Assembly (NCBI RefSeq): GCF_000814475.1
Contig: NZ_JSVC01000017.1
Span: forward strand, 31,990-95,989
Reading direction: 5' to 3'
Origin: Flavihumibacter solisilvae
Lineage (GTDB): Bacteria > Bacteroidota > Bacteroidia > Chitinophagales > Chitinophagaceae
DNA: 64,000 nucleotides
Within the stretch, counting starts at the first letter, position 1; each line of letters begins with the position of its first letter. Under the pieces are notes generated by a model, which had not been told where the DNA came from, did not search any database, and was given only the letters and a program-made list of their open reading frames with translations. The position numbers were made by a program, and so were the translations under genes. Of the stretch, positions 61,408 to 64,000 are shown one piece after another.

Positions 61408-63348
61408 TTATTGAAGTTGGATACTGATGTTGTTTCGGTTGAATTCCCTGATTTTCGCCAGGAAGTTTTTCCAGTCTGTAAACTCGTTGTTTCGGATTAC
61501 CGGGCTGTTTAATTGCATCTTCTTTTTTAGCACAATTGTATTTTTCTCAATGGCATAAGAAGCTTCCATGTTGTTTTTACTGAATGCGGCAGTAAATGCT
61601 TGTGGTATACCGTTTGCCTTTGCGTTTGCCGGAAGTTCCAGCACCACCTCGTCAGTAGCAAAAAATACATGGTCAAGATCGATCGGGTTCTGGCGCTCTT
61701 CATCCGGAACAAATCCTCCAAATGTGCTGGTATAAAAATCCATACTGGTATAACAGATCTTGTCTACTATAGTCACTCGGTTGCTGATCTCGACATCACC
61801 TTCAATCACGATCGGCAGGTCACGGTCTGCGAAATCTGAATTTTTAACGTTTGATACTTCTGCACTGGAAATGTTCAATTCCACAAGGCGTTTGATAAAT
61901 TCGCTGCGCTTATTGGCAGGAATGCGGTTATAGATGTAATGAAAGAAGTTCTTCGCTTCCCCATTGTAGGTAAGTTTAACGTGGCCTGTAAGCTTGTCCC
62001 CGTTTAATTTCATCCGCACCGTAGTAGCCAGGTTGTTATCTTCCGGTTTTGCTGACGGAACTGTTTCAAGCCTGAAATTATCCCCATCCTGGACCAGGAC
62101 ATTCTTACCCTGGATCCGGTAGGCGTTTTTCCCCAGCGGGGCATATTTTTCAGTACCGTCAAGGAAATAAGTATTGCCCTGGTGATATAGTACCGAAATT
62201 GCGTGATTGTCTACGCACAGGGACAATACCTCTCTCCTGTCATATGGAATTTCCCTTGTTCCGATCCAGGCGAAATGCGCATCAAACCCGGCTATCTTCA
62301 TCATTTCAGTAAGCAGGTTGGCCATACCCTTGCAGTCGCCGTATTTATTTTTGAATACGTCCTGTACAGTATGAGGAATAAAGCCGGAATAGCCTTCTTC
62401 GAAAGCTATATACCTGATATTATCCTGTACCCAGTAGTATATGGACCTGATCTTTTCCATGTCGTTTGCCTTTCCCTGGGTAAGCTGTGCAACCAGCGGT
62501 TTAAGAGATGCAATGTCGTTGTTGGCCTTCTTATACAGGTAGTTGTACCAGGCGTACATATCATCAACTTTTGTAAAGCCGTTTTGCTTCTTGCCATTGA
62601 TTGTAAATGATCTTACCGTAACTATCAGGTGAGGAAGATAATATGGCCGTGAAAGGGAAACCGGCTCCTGACGTACTGCCTGCATATTCTGTGCAGTATA
62701 GGTATAAACTGTAAAACCATCCTCTTTCCTAGTTTCTTTTTTAATCTTATACTGGCTGTCGAAATTCTTCTCCATTATCTGCAGTTCGAGCCAGGACGGC
62801 ACTTTGAAACTGATTCGGTGTTCCTTGACTGGCATATTCTCATGGAAGAAAACCCTTGTCAGGTATTTTGCATCAGAAAAAATGTAATCATAAGTAAATC
62901 GGCAGCGTTGCCCCGATTCTTCTGCATTCATGCCATAAAACTGGCCGAAACTGTCATCGAAGAAGATAGCATCGTCTGTGAGTGAAACCTTTTGTGGAGC
63001 ATACTTCTGGCTGCGAAATTTGTTTTTATAAAAAACTTCGAAATCATAATCTTTTACCTGCACAAAATTATTATAGGGTACCAGGTATCCCATGTAGGCC
63101 TTATTGTCCATTGATACCATTTCTATGCTCGAGTTTTCACGTGCCGTTACCACTGTAGCACCGTCAAGACCTTTGCCGGTATTGAAACTGAACTCCTGGG
63201 AAATGAGGTGAGCGCCGTATTTGGCTTTCTTCGAGATCTTTTTTAGGGCAGTAGCCTGTGTGGCACCCTCGCTGTCGGAAGTCTGTAATTGCGAAAACAA
63301 CCGGGTAACGGAAAGCAATAAAAACAGGGACAAGGCGGTCTTCTTCAT
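61408..63348 (-). CDS. DUF3857 and transglutaminase-core protein (intact triad)
   Basis: 646 residues with a Sec signal (MKKTALSLFLLLSVTRLFSQ). A DUF3857 domain occupies about 45-280. The transglutaminase core shows Cys339 (YGDCKGMANLL), His382 (CVDNHAISVLYH) and Asp397 (YFLDGTEKY), so the catalytic triad is complete. Predicted periplasmic protease/transglutaminase-like enzyme; targets are unknown. First gene of the tandem pair; the degenerate paralogue follows 20 nt later. Confidence 0.9.
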   Translation of the reverse strand: MKKTALSLFLLLSVTRLFSQLQTSDSEGATQATALKKISKKAKYGAHLISQEFSFNTGKGLDGATVVTARENSSIEMVSMDNKAYMGYLVPYNNFVQVKDYDFEVFYKNKFRSQKYAPQKVSLTDDAIFFDDSFGQFYGMNAEESGQRCRFTYDYIFSDAKYLTRVFFHENMPVKEHRISFKVPSWLELQIMEKNFDSQYKIKKETRKEDGFTVYTYTAQNMQAVRQEPVSLSRPYYLPHLIVTVRSFTINGKKQNGFTKVDDMYAWYNYLYKKANNDIASLKPLVAQLTQGKANDMEKIRSIYYWVQDNIRYIAFEEGYSGFIPHTVQDVFKNKYGDCKGMANLLTEMMKIAGFDAHFAWIGTREIPYDRREVLSLCVDNHAISVLYHQGNTYFLDGTEKYAPLGKNAYRIQGKNVLVQDGDNFRLETVPSAKPEDNNLATTVRMKLNGDKLTGHVKLTYNGEAKNFFHYIYNRIPANKRSEFIKRLVELNISSAEVSNVKNSDFADRDLPIVIEGDVEISNRVTIVDKICYTSMDFYTSTFGGFVPDEERQNPIDLDHVFFATDEVVLELPANAKANGIPQAFTAAFSKNNMEASYAIEKNTIVLKKKMQLNSPVIRNNEFTDWKNFLAKIREFNRNNISIQLQ

Positions 63349-63444
63349 AAAGCCGGTTTAGGTTTTGCGGACAAGATAATATAAATAGGAAAAAAAACGA
63401 ATGATAGATTTATGTTATAAACTTGCATTTAAAGAAACACCCCT

Positions 63445-63729
63445 ATGAATGTTTCCAGTTTCAGAGATTCGCTACGTCAGGCAGAACCCCCAAAGCAGCT
63501 GTCAGTTTACCAGTTAGCCATGTGGTACGCGGGCAAGGACGACTGGAACAGGGCTCACGAACTGGTTCAGGACCTGCCGGACCAGGTTGCAGCACACATC
63601 CATGCTTACCTGCATCGGACTGAAGGTGATATCTGGAATGCAGATTACTGGTATCAGCGCGCGGGTCGGCAACGACCAAACAACTCCACCGAAGCGGAAT
63701 GGACAGAGATTGTTGCCAGCCTCCTTTAG
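63445..63729 (+). CDS. Small hypothetical helical protein
   Basis: 94 residues, soluble, no signal. Helical layout with MWYAGKDDWNRAHELVQDL, AHIHAYLHRTEGDIWNADYWYQRAG, which looks like two TPR-type helix pairs. This aromatic pattern recurs in a widespread family of unknown role, but I give it no name. Divergent from the DUF3857 pair. Confidence 0.7.
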   Translation: MNVSSFRDSLRQAEPPKQLSVYQLAMWYAGKDDWNRAHELVQDLPDQVAAHIHAYLHRTEGDIWNADYWYQRAGRQRPNNSTEAEWTEIVASLL

Positions 63730-63833
63730 TAGTGTCGTCAACTACCCTGCCATTGTGTTAATTACTCAGTTGCGTTTGCCACAGGTATTTTCTTCGGCTA
63801 TCTTACAATTGCCCACCCTGGTTTTAATTATAC

Positions 63834-63841
63834 TATCTTTA
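63834..63841 (+). promoter_or_regulatory. Probable promoter of the truncated sensor gene
   Basis: TATCTTTA (one mismatch to TAnnTTTG) with TTG at 63809-63811, a 22-nt spacer, 19 nt before the ATG at 63861. Confidence 0.4.
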
Positions 63842-63860
63842 ATTTTCAAATGGTCCTTAC

Positions 63861-64000
63861 ATGGGAACCATTCGATTTATTATTATCCTTCTTTCAGGAG
63901 CTTCACTTCAGCTCTATTCCCAGCAACCCAACATCAGGTTTAATCTTGTTGAGGGAGTAGGGGAAATTTCTATCGGTAAGATAACCGGAATTACCCAGGA
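63861..64000 (+). CDS. Probable beta-propeller sensor protein, N-terminal part (3' truncated by window)
   Basis: The frame runs from ATG 63861 to the window edge. A Sec signal (MGTIRFIIILLSGASLQLYSQ) is followed by QQPNIRFNLVEGVGEISIGKI, then TGITQ. This IRF-x-L-V-E-G and I-x-G-I-x-Q entry is typical of the first blade of Reg_prop-type two-component sensors and hybrid regulators in Bacteroidota. Only 46 residues are visible, so kinase or output domains cannot be stated. Confidence 0.5.
   Translation, partial: MGTIRFIIILLSGASLQLYSQQPNIRFNLVEGVGEISIGKITGITQ

Noticed and set aside
1..64000. tRNA, rRNA, CRISPR, IS elements and prophage
   Set aside because: No cloverleaf, spaced repeats, transposase, integrase or phage structural gene was recognised by reading; a tRNA scan would be decisive.

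Overview
The window reads as a chromosome segment from a Bacteroidota bacterium, most likely of the Chitinophagales/Chitinophagaceae type. The grounds are: several gene starts with a TAnnTTTG -7 box a short distance upstream and few Shine-Dalgarno-like sequences; Bacteroidota-typical families (DUF1599, DoxX/MauE-like BT_3928 type, DUF3857 transglutaminase proteins, GH92, DUF4142, DUF6496, FKBP lipoproteins); and lipobox-bearing secreted proteins. Genus cannot be fixed from the sequence alone. No rRNA, tRNA, CRISPR array, insertion sequence or phage gene was recognised.

Layout. 1-6.6 kb: end of a TraB/GumN gene, ndk, an NrnA-type DHH phosphoesterase with an FKBP lipoprotein, folP, a duplicated-domain DUF1599 protein, a DoxX-like membrane protein and a lone DppB-type permease. 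6.7-18.2 kb: a surface-polysaccharide locus. A plus-strand methyltransferase / B12-binding radical SAM / methyltransferase operon converges on a seven-gene minus-strand operon (Wzx flippase, Wzy-like polymerase, GT2, two GT4-type transferases, O-antigen ligase-like protein, nucleotidyltransferase). 18.2-29 kb: DUF1801, a translationally coupled OsmC/methyltransferase pair, DUF721 (DciA-like) and recF, then the pdhA-TPR-ribH-LutA-EVE-sirtuin run, a secreted ChaN/TIKI-like protein, dodecin and a GYF-domain membrane protein. 29-45.7 kb: gyrA, a TPR protein, serA, a serine hydrolase-nnr-aminopeptidase operon, EamA, GH92 mannosidase, DEAD-box helicase, MATE pump and a divergent pair with a CinA-like protein.

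45.7-57 kb is a regulatory and stress-like region. The operon rpoN - NtrC-type activator - PAS histidine kinase - receiver/PAS histidine kinase is flanked by small stress-type genes (DUF2383, DUF4142, DUF1328, DUF6496 with a histone-like tail). A Gfo/Idh/MocA oxidoreductase, an AI-2E family transporter and an MFS transporter follow. 58.4-64 kb: a lipocalin-like lipoprotein, two tandem DUF3857 proteins (one with an intact transglutaminase triad, one without), a small hypothetical protein and the start of a probable beta-propeller sensor cut by the window edge.

Most of the window is ordinary chromosome. The parts that most deserve follow-up are the radical SAM/methyltransferase module beside the polysaccharide operon, the self-contained sigma-54 locus, a minus-strand small ORF at 53937-54188 that has no standard start codon, the active/inactive DUF3857 pair, a sirtuin lacking the zinc cysteines, and an alanine at the quinolone-determining position of GyrA.
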